From Methanosarcinaceae archaeon (GTDB lineage: Archaea > Halobacteriota > Methanosarcinia > Methanosarcinales > Methanosarcinaceae): 16,494 nt of DNA. The notes under the pieces are model-generated. The model was not told the DNA's origin. It saw only the letters and a program-made list of their open reading frames with translations, and did no database searches. The first letter of the stretch is position 1; the number at the start of each line of letters is the position of its first letter. Shown piece by piece: positions 7,209-15,700 of this stretch. The stretch is from positions 1 through 16,494 of the forward strand of contig DQIO01000306.1 in the NCBI GenBank assembly GCA_020793555.1, in the 5' to 3' direction. A program made the translations under genes and the position numbers.

Positions 7209-7491
7209 TTTCAACCTCTTATACGTAGATTAATTTCATTTATTTAGTGTTATATCTGAACTGACCATCTATATATCCTTCTGGACAAACTTCAATAATC
7301 ACGCACCCATCTTCACTCTTCTTCTACATTAAACTTTCAATCCAATGGTTTGGAAATGAAACGCCAGTGCATTGCGGTAGGTTTTTGTCCAAGGCCCGAT
7401 CCACCCCATAAACACGCGTCATCCACCAGATTAGATCCGACCTCAAGCATACTATATTCCAGCCCATGCAGTCAATATACTTCCAATATCT
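7209..7491. other. Intergenic region upstream of the accessory cassette
   Basis: No gene can be supported here. On the minus strand two very short coding-like stretches appear. One is at 7337-7450, ending MHWRFISKPLD. The other ends DGQFRYNTK with its stop near 7241. Neither has a ribosome site or a recognisable family, so they may be gene scraps. The promoter of the cassette should lie at roughly 7215-7270, which is AT-rich, but no single TATA box stands out. Confidence 0.3.
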
Positions 7492-8616
7492 CTACAATAC
7501 AACAACCCGACTCCGATTCCCAACACTCAACTCGATCTCATCGTTGAAACCGGACTTTGAATAAGCATCAATTACCTGTATCCCTGTATCAATATCAAGT
7601 TCATCCACAAGAGGTGCGTGGTCGCCCCAGAGTGCAATTCTTATGCGCCCCGAATCATCAGAAACATAGATGTTTGAGACCATATTGAGCGTACCGTCGT
7701 CGCGTGAGAATTCCCGCAACTCTCCCAATCCTGACACAGCACCCTTAATGGAATATGATTCCCCGGGCACGATATCCGCAATAGGCGTGAACGTTTCCTT
7801 ATATTCCACAGCAGTATCGGTCTTCTTGATCACACTGCGATTGCCGACCTGGATCTCTACTTGCTGGTTAAAATTATTCTCACGGGCGTAGCCGTTGATA
7901 ATCTCGATCGAATCATCAAAACTGACTTCCTTAGTAAAATCGGTTTTCTCGTCCCAAAGCGTAACCCTGATCTTGCCTGTCTCGTCCCCAATCGTGACAT
8001 TGCAAACGCGCCCCTCACCACCATCCTTTTTGCTGAATGTGCGCACATCCGAAATATCCACGATCCTGCCGCAGAGATTGATATCGCCCATTCCGTCCTT
8101 GACATCAACGATCTTTTGAGATTTCATAGTAGCATCTACTTCTTCGTCAGTCTCGGTAAGTACGCCATTCTTACCGATATTAACCTCAACTCCGGAATAT
8201 CCGTCTTTCACATATCCGCTGATCTGCATATTCTGGCCGATCTCTAGACTTCCATTCTTGATAAGGTCTGCCTTATCATCCCAGAGTGTCAAACGGATCG
8301 ATCCTGTCTCATCGGCCACAGTTATATTCCCGACCTTCCCAATCGTGCCGTCGTTTCGATTAAACTCCTTTGCATCAAAAACCGACATCACCTTGGCAAT
8401 AAAATTCACGTTATTACTATCTACGGTAATAGCTGAAATCTTTGTAACCTCGCGCCCGGTATCAGTGATTCCAAGATCATGGGCAACAAGCATTGCTGCT
8501 GTTTTCTCATCGCAAAGACCGCTCATCTGCTCAACTTTTTCACTAACCTTTTTAATAAACTCGTCCTTGCTGACCACACCGCCGAGTTTTTCGTAGATTT
8601 CACTGATATCGTCCAT
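7492..8616 (-). CDS. RPA-like single-stranded DNA-binding protein with three OB folds
   Basis: The 374-residue protein has a helical N-terminal part (about 1-65, including EKTAAMLVAHDLGI) and then three OB folds at about 70-153, 178-264 and 286-372. Each repeats the same core: DETGSIRLTLWD (102-113), DETGKIRVTLWD (211-222) and DDSGRIRIALWG (320-331). This is the replication protein A arrangement of euryarchaea, which coats single-stranded DNA in replication and repair. No zinc finger is seen, unlike the two-OB-plus-zinc RPA2/RPA3 type. With three OBs it also differs from the four-OB RPA1 described for Methanosarcina. The ATG at 8616 has an AGGTG ribosome site five bases upstream. It is transcribed away from the MFS gene. 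Confidence 0.88.
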   Translation of the reverse strand: MDDISEIYEKLGGVVSKDEFIKKVSEKVEQMSGLCDEKTAAMLVAHDLGITDTGREVTKISAITVDSNNVNFIAKVMSVFDAKEFNRNDGTIGKVGNITVADETGSIRLTLWDDKADLIKNGSLEIGQNMQISGYVKDGYSGVEVNIGKNGVLTETDEEVDATMKSQKIVDVKDGMGDINLCGRIVDISDVRTFSKKDGGEGRVCNVTIGDETGKIRVTLWDEKTDFTKEVSFDDSIEIINGYARENNFNQQVEIQVGNRSVIKKTDTAVEYKETFTPIADIVPGESYSIKGAVSGLGELREFSRDDGTLNMVSNIYVSDDSGRIRIALWGDHAPLVDELDIDTGIQVIDAYSKSGFNDEIELSVGNRSRVVVL

Positions 8617-8835
8617 GATAACACCTGTTTTATTGTAGATTATATGTAATTCTATTGTAAATTAATCAAAACACAATACGAAAATTTGGCTGATCAACAG
8701 CCTGCATAACAATTATATTGTTTTATTGAACTTTAGAGAACGTTGTAGTACAGTATATTACATTAACCTAACGAAAGTCCCTCATTTTTTCCTCACCCCA
8801 ACAATTTGAAATAAAGATAACCACTTGTTGAACCG
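8617..8835. promoter_or_regulatory. Divergent promoter region between the RPA and MFS genes
   Basis: This 219-base AT-rich stretch must hold the promoters of both neighbours. TATA-like stretches lie at about 8638-8650 (toward the RPA gene) and around 8751-8760 (AGTATATTAC, toward the MFS gene). The RPA ribosome site AGGTG is clear on the minus strand, just upstream of 8616. The MFS gene has no strong ribosome site. I see no repeat or small RNA here. Confidence 0.4.
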
Positions 8836-9941
8836 ATGAGGCTTAACACGATCCAGTTCCTGACAAATTCATCGTACATGATGAGCATCATCTTCATCCC
8901 CATATTTGCGGAGTCCCTTGGAGCCACATACTTTGAGATCGGGTTGATCAGTGCAATATTTGGTGCAGCATCCTTTCTTTCATCATTCATATTTGGCAAA
9001 GTGGCAGACCTACATAGTCTAAGGAGCGTTGTTATATTGGGCATGGCAGTATCGGCAATAGCATTCTTTTGCAGATATTTGCACACGATCCTTTCTCACT
9101 TGCGATCACCAGGGGGCTTGCAGGATTTAGCGTAGGAATGTATCCTGCTGCCCTTATTGCCTATGTGCATTACCAAAAGCGCAGCATAGGCAAGTTCAGT
9201 TCATTCGGGGCACTTGGCTGGATGGCAGGATTCCTTCTTGCAGGACTTATCGGGAATATCATCTACCTGTTTGCTTTATCCTCACTTTTCTACTGCTTTG
9301 CATTGTTTAGTGCCCTGCGGATGGAAGATATCGAAAAACCCAAAATTCATGTTTCATATTTTTCAATTGACACATTCACAAGAAACATTGGAACATACCT
9401 GTCATTTTTTGTACGCCATAGTGGTGCGGTAGCTGTGTGGACAATATTTCCGCTTTATCTCATATCACTTGGAGCAAATAAATTCTGGATAGGTACTATC
9501 TATGCGATTAACCCGGCAGTACAGTTTTTGATAATGCGTCGACTTGATGGGTTTAACAACGAACGGCTTATTGTCTGGGGTCACCTTCTTTCTGCATTTG
9601 CGTTCGCAAGTTACGCCATTGTCCAAAATTACTTTTTAGTTATACCCGGAATGATCGTTGTAGCAAGTTCGTGGTCTTTCCTCTATGTAGGTTCAAACCA
9701 ACTACTTGTTGAGCGCAATATCGACAAGGCAACTGCCGCAGGTCTTCTTAATTCTATGATCGGTGGTGCAGGAGTCGTAGGTGCACTAATGGGAGGGATA
9801 TTATCTCAAATTTATGGATTCGAAGCAGTGTTTATTGGTGCATCAGGTATTTCGATACTTAGTTTTGCTATTTTCAAAGTATTTGACAAATCGAGATCCT
9901 TGTCAACTCCCGAATTGGCCCGGCGTCAAAAAAAATGCTAA
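8836..9941 (+). pseudogene. MFS transporter broken by a one-base frameshift
   Basis: The first frame (8836-9135) encodes the N-terminal helices, including FAESLGATYFEIGLISAIFG and FGKVADLHSLRS, the usual MFS loop between helices 2 and 3. The second frame (to 9941) continues with GLAGFSVGMYPAALIAYVHY and further helices to the C-terminus. The two frames meet in the T run at 9067-9070. One extra T would give AIAFFLQIFAHDPFSLAI, a continuous MFS sequence of about 369 residues, normal for the family. So this is a single-base loss in a homopolymer: a genuine recent pseudogene, a slippage-tolerant gene, or a sequencing error. The substrate cannot be told; many relatives are labelled multidrug efflux. 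No partner gene lies beside it. Confidence 0.8.
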
Positions 9942-9975
9942 ACAGATACGAAAAAGTCAGAGTTTCAAATACTAG

Positions 9976-10248
9976 TGTCATGTCAACCATATAATGTCAC
10001 TAAATCGAAGAGAGAAAAGATGGATGCGAAAAACGGCGCGACCGCGCGCCGCGGTATTTTTCCAAACCATGAACGCAAAATACAAAACGGTTTTTAAGCG
10101 GCGTCATATTTGCAGATATGAGAATTGCATTGTTGGATTTGAGGTCATGGGTTTGGCAGCAGTGGAATCCGCCGCATGCTGCGGAAACTGATGCCCTGAT
10201 TTTTTCAGTTTTGGTTAAATGATTCGACACTTAATAGTTGACACGACA
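9976..10248. mobile_element. 273-bp MITE-like element of the same end family
   Basis: The left end TGTCATGTCAACCATATAAT and the reversed right end TGTCGTGTCAACTATTAAGT agree at 18 of the first 23 positions and share the TGTCnnGTCAA core of the elements at 1-61 and 5297-5518. The flanks are CTAG (9972-9975) and CTAA (10249-10252), consistent with a YTAR target whose duplicate has decayed at one base. The interior differs from the 5297 element. It holds a GC-rich hairpin around 10035-10055 and a dyad, TCCGC/GCGGA, near 10168-10185. A 65-codon open frame inside it resembles nothing I know and is probably chance. Confidence 0.65.
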
Positions 10249-10270
10249 CTAATTAATTTCTCATAATTCA

Positions 10271-10882
10271 TTAATCATCATCTTTTTTGTAACTATTTGC
10301 TCCAACCATAGCAGCTGCGATCGATTCAATACCATCAAGCCATTCTGCAACAAAACCGTAGGGAACATTTTCCAATGCTTTTTTTGGTATTTTCTTGCCG
10401 CCAATTACAGCAGCACCGATCTGGGCAACATATCCCATCGCAATTTGGACATCCCCTGCACCCTCCGCATCAATTGCAGACTTGATAATATCCTTCATCT
10501 TTGGTTTCGGATCAAAATCGCCTTCGATGTAGCATTCACATGCTGCAATCCCACCCATCAATGATGTCTGGAGCGAATCTACCATAAGGTCGATATCTTC
10601 AGATATCGGCTCTATTTCAGCAAGTACAATATCTCGCAGTTCTGCTATTGCCTTAAGCGTACTTTCACTGGACAAAATATCCCTATCAAATTTTGCAATA
10701 ACCTTCAAACATGCAAGAATAATATCATCTTCCATGTTAACGAACACTTCACCCTCATTTGTTGATGGTTCATCGGATTCAGTCAATACAAAACCACTTT
10801 CTTGAACCTGCTTTATCCAATTATTCCAGCGTTCCTGTGTGTAAAATTCATGATTAATTTGTTCTTCAACCTTATCAGGCAT
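10271..10882 (-). CDS. DUF2150 family archaeal protein
   Basis: The 203-residue soluble, acidic protein begins with a segment containing EFYTQERWNNWI, the recognisable start of DUF2150, a family confined to euryarchaea. The rest is predicted mostly helical, with MGGIAACECYIEGDFDP in the middle and a conserved-looking GYVAQIGAAVIGGKKIP stretch. Function is unknown. It is the last of three minus-strand genes (egsA, UPF0179, this one), separated from UPF0179 by 108 bases, so it may have its own promoter. The stop lies only 22 bases from the element at 9976-10248, which has landed just past the gene without damaging it. Confidence 0.8.
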   Translation of the reverse strand: MPDKVEEQINHEFYTQERWNNWIKQVQESGFVLTESDEPSTNEGEVFVNMEDDIILACLKVIAKFDRDILSSESTLKAIAELRDIVLAEIEPISEDIDLMVDSLQTSLMGGIAACECYIEGDFDPKPKMKDIIKSAIDAEGAGDVQIAMGYVAQIGAAVIGGKKIPKKALENVPYGFVAEWLDGIESIAAAMVGANSYKKDDD

Positions 10883-10990
10883 TTGTTTACCCCATTATTG
10901 ATTTTAATGTTTCAAATGTTGCTAATTGAATATTAATTTTTTAGTACTAAAAGATATTCGTCAAAATGAAATTCAATTCCCGAATCGAAA

Positions 10991-11440
10991 TTAAATTGCA
11001 AGTTCAACTTTCTTAAGAGAATATCCCAAAATACATTCTTCGTCCATGTTTCCAATGACCTGGGCAATTGTATATTTGTCCCCTTTTTTGACACCTTTGG
11101 GATGGCACATATCGTACATACCACATTCGATCTCATCACAAACTGGGGATTCATACTGTGTCTTTGCACCTTCAACTGCTTTTCTTGAATCCATAGAACA
11201 GGTCACCGGTGCTATTATAACATCAACTGCTATCACACCACCATCATGTACCACACAATCATGTACAGTTGCATTTCGTACATTTGTGATCGTATATATG
11301 CGCCCTTTTTCGAGGTTCATGCATGTACTCTTCAGGTTACATTTATCGCAATCAGGAGTTTCACCTATAAATGTAAAGCTCATCCCTTCATTTGCAAGCC
11401 GGGATCCAACAAGTGTAATTATAGTATCACTATCAGCCAT
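10991..11440 (-). CDS. UPF0179 family cysteine-rich archaeal protein
   Basis: The 149-residue protein matches the UPF0179 family of euryarchaea. It begins MADSDTIITLVGSRLANEGM and has an early cysteine set in CDKCNLKSTC, then DCVVHDGG, TCSMDSRKAVEG and a late CDEIECGMYDMC. The paired cysteine clusters suggest metal or iron-sulfur binding, though no function is established. The open frame extends 30 codons further upstream with hydrophobic, AT-rich residues. ATG 11440, preceded by AGGTGAT with a three-base gap, is the right start and gives the family length. It lies 82 bases after the end of egsA and may be co-transcribed or use its own TATA box. Confidence 0.85.
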   Translation of the reverse strand: MADSDTIITLVGSRLANEGMSFTFIGETPDCDKCNLKSTCMNLEKGRIYTITNVRNATVHDCVVHDGGVIAVDVIIAPVTCSMDSRKAVEGAKTQYESPVCDEIECGMYDMCHPKGVKKGDKYTIAQVIGNMDEECILGYSLKKVELAI

Positions 11441-11466
11441 CTTATCACCTTGAACATGTATAATTA

Positions 11467-11480
11467 TTGTATAAATATTA
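11467..11480 (-). promoter_or_regulatory. Candidate TATA box of the UPF0179 gene
   Basis: On the minus strand TAATATTTATACAA lies about 30 bases before the UPF0179 start, a plausible archaeal TATA element for a short leader. The stretch between egsA and UPF0179 also repeats TTGATAT twice (minus strand). Moderate to weak support. Confidence 0.35.
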
Positions 11481-11522
11481 ATGAACGTTATGAATATCAA
11501 GTCAATGTTATGTATATCAAAC

Positions 11523-12596
11523 CTATGCAATTACCTTGGTTATTCTCGCGATATTCTCTGCAGCATCAGGACTCAGACCTGTGCCAAGAATTGTATATCG
11601 CTCGGGGCGAATCGTGTGTGCAAGAACAAGCGCCTCTAATATATACTTATCTTCAATGCCAAGTCCATCGGCGTTTATTGGCGCACGTATGGTCTTTAAC
11701 GCACCCCTTATTCTCTTCCAATCTCCACCATGCAGATACATCATCATGATCGCTCCTACCCCACATTGCTCGCCATGAAGAGCGGGCACAGGTGCAACCT
11801 GATTAAGAGCATGACTAAACATATGCTCGGACCCCGAAGCTGGTCTTGTCGAATCCGCAATACTCATTGCCACACCGCTTGAAACCAGTGCTTTTACAAC
11901 CATTCTTGCAGAACTTTCAAGATCGGGTTTTATCATCTCTGCCGAATCTACCACAATCTTTGCTGTCATTCTGGAAAGTGCGGCAGCGTATTCGCTAAAC
12001 GATTCATTCCTAAGACGAGATGCCAATTCCCAGTCAAGAACTGCCGTATAGTTGGATATTATATCGCCACAGCCTGCTGCAAGAAGATGATACGGCGCAT
12101 CAGCAATTATTTCGGTATCAGACACAACTGCCATAGGAGCATTCGCATCAAGTGAGGTTGATTTTCCATTATGAATGATGGATGCCCGTGAAGATACAAT
12201 GCCATCATGTGATGCTGCTGTAGGTACACTTATAAATGGCAGACCAAGTTCAGTTGATGCAAGCTTTGCAACATCAATTGAAGTTCCGCTTCCAACTCCC
12301 AGCATATATTTAGTATCATTTTCCGATGCAAGTTCTTTAATTCGCTTTACTTCATCCATTGACGAACCAGCTGTAACCTCGATATCAACATTGTGACCCT
12401 CATCTTCAATGTAATTATATACAACATCCCCGGCAATTTTCTTGGTGTACTTGCCTGTTATAATCAATGCACCATTATGTAGATTTAATTTCCTGCAGAC
12501 ATCTGTAACATTATTTATTGCCCCATGTCCGGTTACTATGTATCGTGGAAGTTGCATCCATTTTGATTCCCTGTATCCATTTGGTGTTAAGATCAT
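11523..12596 (-). CDS. egsA: sn-Glycerol-1-phosphate dehydrogenase
   Basis: The enzyme reduces dihydroxyacetone phosphate to sn-glycerol-1-phosphate with NAD(P)H, the step that sets the stereochemistry of archaeal membrane lipids. Its length of 357 residues is normal. Visible signatures are the nucleotide-binding [12 protein letters not shown] (about 100-111), the [10 protein letters not shown] stretch, and the metal ligands expected in this family: D178 in GCGDIISN, H258 in [11 protein letters not shown] and H274 in [11 protein letters not shown] 12602 would give two more residues but has AGGT directly against it. ATG 12596 has the same AGGT six bases upstream and is preferred. It heads a minus-strand run with UPF0179 and DUF2150 genes, and diverges from the DUF63 gene. 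Confidence 0.95.
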   Translation of the reverse strand: MILTPNGYRESKWMQLPRYIVTGHGAINNVTDVCRKLNLHNGALIITGKYTKKIAGDVVYNYIEDEGHNVDIEVTAGSSMDEVKRIKELASENDTKYMLGVGSGTSIDVAKLASTELGLPFISVPTAASHDGIVSSRASIIHNGKSTSLDANAPMAVVSDTEIIADAPYHLLAAGCGDIISNYTAVLDWELASRLRNESFSEYAAALSRMTAKIVVDSAEMIKPDLESSARMVVKALVSSGVAMSIADSTRPASGSEHMFSHALNQVAPVPALHGEQCGVGAIMMMYLHGGDWKRIRGALKTIRAPINADGLGIEDKYILEALVLAHTIRPERYTILGTGLSPDAAENIARITKVIA

Positions 12597-12694
12597 ACTC
12601 ATACCTGCATACGGATTTTTATAATATAATTGTAATTAAACACTACCTATATATCCAACTTTATATCCCTTATGTGTACTGAACAGAGGTAATT

Positions 12695-13546
12695 ATGTCA
12701 TCAGTCATAGATAAAATTTCGCAATTTATCAGCACTTACTACATAGACCCAATTATCCATGATAGTGGGTACAATATTTTCAATACAATTACATGGGCAC
12801 TCGTGCTGGGTGTGTGTATTTTCGGTGTGATGAAACTACTTAACCGCATGAAAGTGACCATTGACGATAAATTTATACTCTCAGTTATCCCCTTTGTTCT
12901 TGCCGGTTCATCACTTCGTGTTATAGAAGACGCGGGTTTTTTCAAACCTCCAATGCAGTACCTGTTTATTACACCTAACATCTATTTTGCGGTGTTTGCT
13001 GTTACAGTGCTTTGTCTCGTTGTTTCAAAATGGATGCAAAGAATGGGAAAAGCTGAGGATTATCGCACAGTGTTTGCGATGTTAGGAGTTTTGTGGGCTG
13101 CTGTCAATGTTGTTGTTTTGTTATATGTCGAAGACATCGTCCGCCCAACTGTACCTGTGCTCATTGTAGGTGCTGCGACCGTGCTGACATTTTTGATCTA
13201 TAAGGTTTCGAAATACGGCGGATACGAACTTTTTACAAATAAGTTGAACCTTTCAATTGTGTTCGCACACCTGTTGGATGCGTCTTCAACGATTGTTGGC
13301 ATTGACATGCTTGGATATTATGAAAAACATGTTATACCATCGTATCTTATTAACCTTACAGGTACGGCATTTGTCATGTACCCCTTAAAGCTCATGATAT
13401 TTGTGCCGGTGTTGTATGTTCTTGATACCCAATTCGATGAGGATGATGAGTCACGGACATTGCGAACACTTGTAAAGATGGTCATAATAATACTGGGGCT
13501 GTCGCCGGCATTTAGGAACACGATCAGAATGACACTTGGGATATAA
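12695..13546 (+). CDS. DUF63 family membrane protein
   Basis: The 283-residue polytopic membrane protein matches DUF63, a euryarchaeal family of unknown function. Hydrophobic segments lie at about 31-49, 60-77, 89-112, 126-145, 152-169, 184-205, 217-243 and 260-273. Family-like signatures are VIPFVLAGSSLRVIEDAG, LFITPNIYF and AHLLDASSTIVGID followed by YYEKH. Polar residues H192, D195, E210 and H212 in or next to membrane segments are unusual and could form a metal or catalytic site, but that is inference. The start is supported by GAGGTAAT just before ATG 12695. The next membrane gene begins four bases after its stop, so the two form an operon. Confidence 0.85.
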   Translation: MSSVIDKISQFISTYYIDPIIHDSGYNIFNTITWALVLGVCIFGVMKLLNRMKVTIDDKFILSVIPFVLAGSSLRVIEDAGFFKPPMQYLFITPNIYFAVFAVTVLCLVVSKWMQRMGKAEDYRTVFAMLGVLWAAVNVVVLLYVEDIVRPTVPVLIVGAATVLTFLIYKVSKYGGYELFTNKLNLSIVFAHLLDASSTIVGIDMLGYYEKHVIPSYLINLTGTAFVMYPLKLMIFVPVLYVLDTQFDEDDESRTLRTLVKMVIIILGLSPAFRNTIRMTLGI

Positions 13547-13550
13547 CTCC

Positions 13551-14156
13551 ATGAACGAAAAATATGAGTATGACCTGAGTTACCTTAAGGATATCAAAAT
13601 CAATTTTATGTTCATCACGTTAGTGTTCTTTTTATCAACTGCGTTAGGGGTTTTCCATTCTTCGATGGATCCCGAATATGCAATGCAGTCATTAGATGAA
13701 GTGAGTGAACTGTTCGACATCATCAATGACCTCTCGCCAATCGGGATCATGCTGTTCATTTTTTTTAATAATGCTATTAAAAGCCTGATCATCCTCATGC
13801 TTGGAATTGGTTTTGGCATACTTCCACTTCTGTTCATCGCATACAACGGCTATATTATTGGCATTGTTGTGTACATTATATCAGGTGAGAACGGATTTAT
13901 GTATGTCCTGTCAGCCATCCTGCCGCACGGGATTATCGAACTCCCGATGGTATTCATATCTGCTGCAATTGGTTTGAAGATGGGGTATTTGCTGTTTAGC
14001 TCTATTAAAGGACAGCCTGTTGATATTAAATCAGAGTTCTCGCGCGGGATGAGATTCTATTTTTACAGGGTGATGCCGTTGTTGTTTGTTGCGGCTGTGA
14101 TTGAGACTTTTGTGACGCCGTTTGTTGTTGCGGCGGTTACAGGGGTTTGGATTTAA
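13551..14156 (+). CDS. SpoIIM-like (DUF95) membrane protein
   Basis: The 201-residue protein has four to five hydrophobic segments and the pattern of the stage II sporulation protein M family. It has an NNAIKSLIIL...FGILPLLFIAYNG core and PHGIIELPMVFISAAIG, where the HG-x-x-E-x-P motif is typical. In bacteria SpoIIM is part of the engulfment complex. Archaeal members have no sporulation role and their function is unknown. ATG 13551 lies four bases after the DUF63 stop. An upstream TTG at 13536 overlaps that gene and adds only five residues, so it is not preferred. Tight coupling with DUF63 suggests the two proteins work together in the membrane. Confidence 0.85.
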   Translation: MNEKYEYDLSYLKDIKINFMFITLVFFLSTALGVFHSSMDPEYAMQSLDEVSELFDIINDLSPIGIMLFIFFNNAIKSLIILMLGIGFGILPLLFIAYNGYIIGIVVYIISGENGFMYVLSAILPHGIIELPMVFISAAIGLKMGYLLFSSIKGQPVDIKSEFSRGMRFYFYRVMPLLFVAAVIETFVTPFVVAAVTGVWI

Positions 14157-14175
14157 GATTCGGAAATCTGCTTAA

Positions 14176-14298
14176 GTGTTCGACGGTATCATCGAGAACA
14201 TCAATGCCGACCAGACCAAATTGCCGGGCTTTGGCGCTTTGTTGACATTGGGTCTGCCGTCGCTTGTGAGTCTGTTGATTAGACGAAAAGAAGAGTAG
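14176..14298 (+). pseudogene. Orphan PGF-CTERM-like sorting tail
   Basis: A 40-codon frame opens with GTG directly after an in-frame stop (14173-14175) and ends KLPGFGALLTLGLPSLVSLL then IRRKEE. The PGFG motif, hydrophobic stretch and terminal arginines are the arrangement of the PGF-CTERM signal that archaeosortase A uses to anchor exported proteins. Without a protein body, ribosome site or signal peptide, it is best read as the surviving tail of a lost surface protein gene, located just after the SpoIIM-like gene. A functional peptide of 40 residues is the less likely alternative. Confidence 0.45.
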
Positions 14299-14345
14299 GA
14301 ATTTTGGAAAAAGGGTTTTGTGGCGGGATGCCATGAAACCCAAAC

Positions 14346-14353
14346 TTTTTTTT
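14346..14353 (+). terminator. T8 run after the membrane-protein operon
   Basis: Eight consecutive T lie between the plus-strand DUF63/SpoIIM run and the convergent AttH-like gene. Oligo-T runs terminate archaeal RNA polymerase, so this is a plausible end for the plus-strand transcript. It is almost 190 bases past the SpoIIM-like stop, which lowers confidence. Confidence 0.35.
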
Positions 14354-14371
14354 GAGCAGCGTGTGGAGTTA

Positions 14372-15520
14372 TTATGGATGCATCACACCCCAATCACTGA
14401 CCAAATATTCATAAAAAGCACTTCCCATTTCGACATCACCATTGTATTGGATAATCGCATTTTCCGGCTGGAAAGCCATGAAATCAATAAACCCGATTTT
14501 ATCAGGTCTTGACATGTTTAGATCAACGACACTACTTGCATTAACAGTAACATTTAGATTTGGCGTTGAGAATGTGACCATGTTTGGTCGTTTCCTGTTA
14601 AACTCGTTTTCATCTTTCCAATCTTCTTCTGTGATCGTTATTTCATCAGCAGAATATTGTTCAAGTACTTTCCCATTGTGTTTATTCAATAATGTAAGAT
14701 GCTTGTAAGAATAATTATCGTAACCATCAATCAATGACCTTGTAGCATAAGCAACAGCCTGATAGTCCTTTGTTGTAACTTCGAACCAACTCCATCCGTG
14801 CATATCCATTGGCCATGGGATATCACTAACAGGGATCATATGATCAAAATATCCTTCGCCCTTGGTTACAGTGTATTTCTTCCCGTCTATAATTATTGAA
14901 CCGTGAAGAGTACCGTATGAATATTCATATGTAGTAAAATTAAGAGGTTGACTTGACTCGTCTATAGTCTTGTCCACATTTGTCTGGAAAAACAAATCCA
15001 TAGTTACATTGTCAAATGTGTATTCCAGATTGTATCCCGGAACAGCAGAACCATATAGTCTTTTTACGCCATCGGGATACGTGTAGTCCACATATGTCGT
15101 ATTCAACGCGATATAATCGCTAACATTCGTATTATTGATATACATCTCGTTTAATCCAATGTTTGCCGCACCATCGTCAAAATGGAGTCCATAGAATGTG
15201 AGCATATGAGAGAGTTGCGCACCACTTGAACCTATCATTGAAGGTGATTCCTGATGTGCCATTACAACATGTAATGCACCATCTCTTTTTTCACCATCGG
15301 ATGCAACTAACCTTACGTCCCCATTTAGATACCACCATTCTGCCATAAAACCGGCACCAAAATCAGTTTCTAAATGTCCACCCTCAGTATAATCTGCGAT
15401 CTTTGATTGTGTTCCAGGTAGTTTAGCCCAGCCAGGAACTGTGCACATGGCAACAAGCAATATGCTCAGTGTTATTCCCAGAATTACCTTTTTATTATAC
15501 AATTTGTTCAAAATTTCCAT
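14372..15520 (-). CDS. Secreted AttH/CrtC-like (COG5621-type) protein
   Basis: The 382-residue protein starts with a signal peptide: a positive NKLYNKK, a hydrophobic stretch to about residue 28, and a likely cut near PGWA-KLPG. The mature part has the lipocalin-like pattern of the AttH/CrtC superfamily. EWWYLNG (61-67) is followed by a long beta-rich domain, YFDH (224-227) and then HGWSWFEV (241-248), corresponding to the D/H and GWDWF motifs of predicted secreted hydrolases. CrtC relatives hydrate carotenoids, but a lipid- or isoprenoid-binding role is only a guess here. Nine N-x-S/T sequons (N129, N132, N140, N171, N194, N269, N323, N327, N335) point to a glycosylated extracellular protein. 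The ribosome site GGGGTAA precedes ATG 15520. No partner gene is adjacent. Confidence 0.75.
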   Translation of the reverse strand: MEILNKLYNKKVILGITLSILLVAMCTVPGWAKLPGTQSKIADYTEGGHLETDFGAGFMAEWWYLNGDVRLVASDGEKRDGALHVVMAHQESPSMIGSSGAQLSHMLTFYGLHFDDGAANIGLNEMYINNTNVSDYIALNTTYVDYTYPDGVKRLYGSAVPGYNLEYTFDNVTMDLFFQTNVDKTIDESSQPLNFTTYEYSYGTLHGSIIIDGKKYTVTKGEGYFDHMIPVSDIPWPMDMHGWSWFEVTTKDYQAVAYATRSLIDGYDNYSYKHLTLLNKHNGKVLEQYSADEITITEEDWKDENEFNRKRPNMVTFSTPNLNVTVNASSVVDLNMSRPDKIGFIDFMAFQPENAIIQYNGDVEMGSAFYEYLVSDWGVMHP

Positions 15521-15700
15521 TGTTATTTACCCCTATAATATGATCAATATACATTTTACAGTTGACCATTACTGTTGCTCAGGTCATTAAACTCCACACC
15601 TACATGTAAATGAACTATTATCTATAGATTTTAATGAAATCCTTATTTAATCCAACATCTCATTTTACTTAACCATTTCTAAAATTTTTATTACGTATAT

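Noticed and set aside
7337..7450. Short minus-strand frame ending MHWRFISKPLD
   Set aside because: It reads slightly like coding sequence, but has no ribosome site, no family and only 37 codons. Possibly a gene scrap, not a supported gene.
9994..10191. 65-codon frame inside the 273-bp element
   Set aside because: It shows no transposase motif, its arginine- and alanine-rich translation stems from GC-rich hairpins, and the element is too short for a transposase.
11246..11749. Plus-strand open frame of 167 codons across UPF0179 and egsA
   Set aside because: It is antisense to two identified genes and has no ribosome site or family resemblance.
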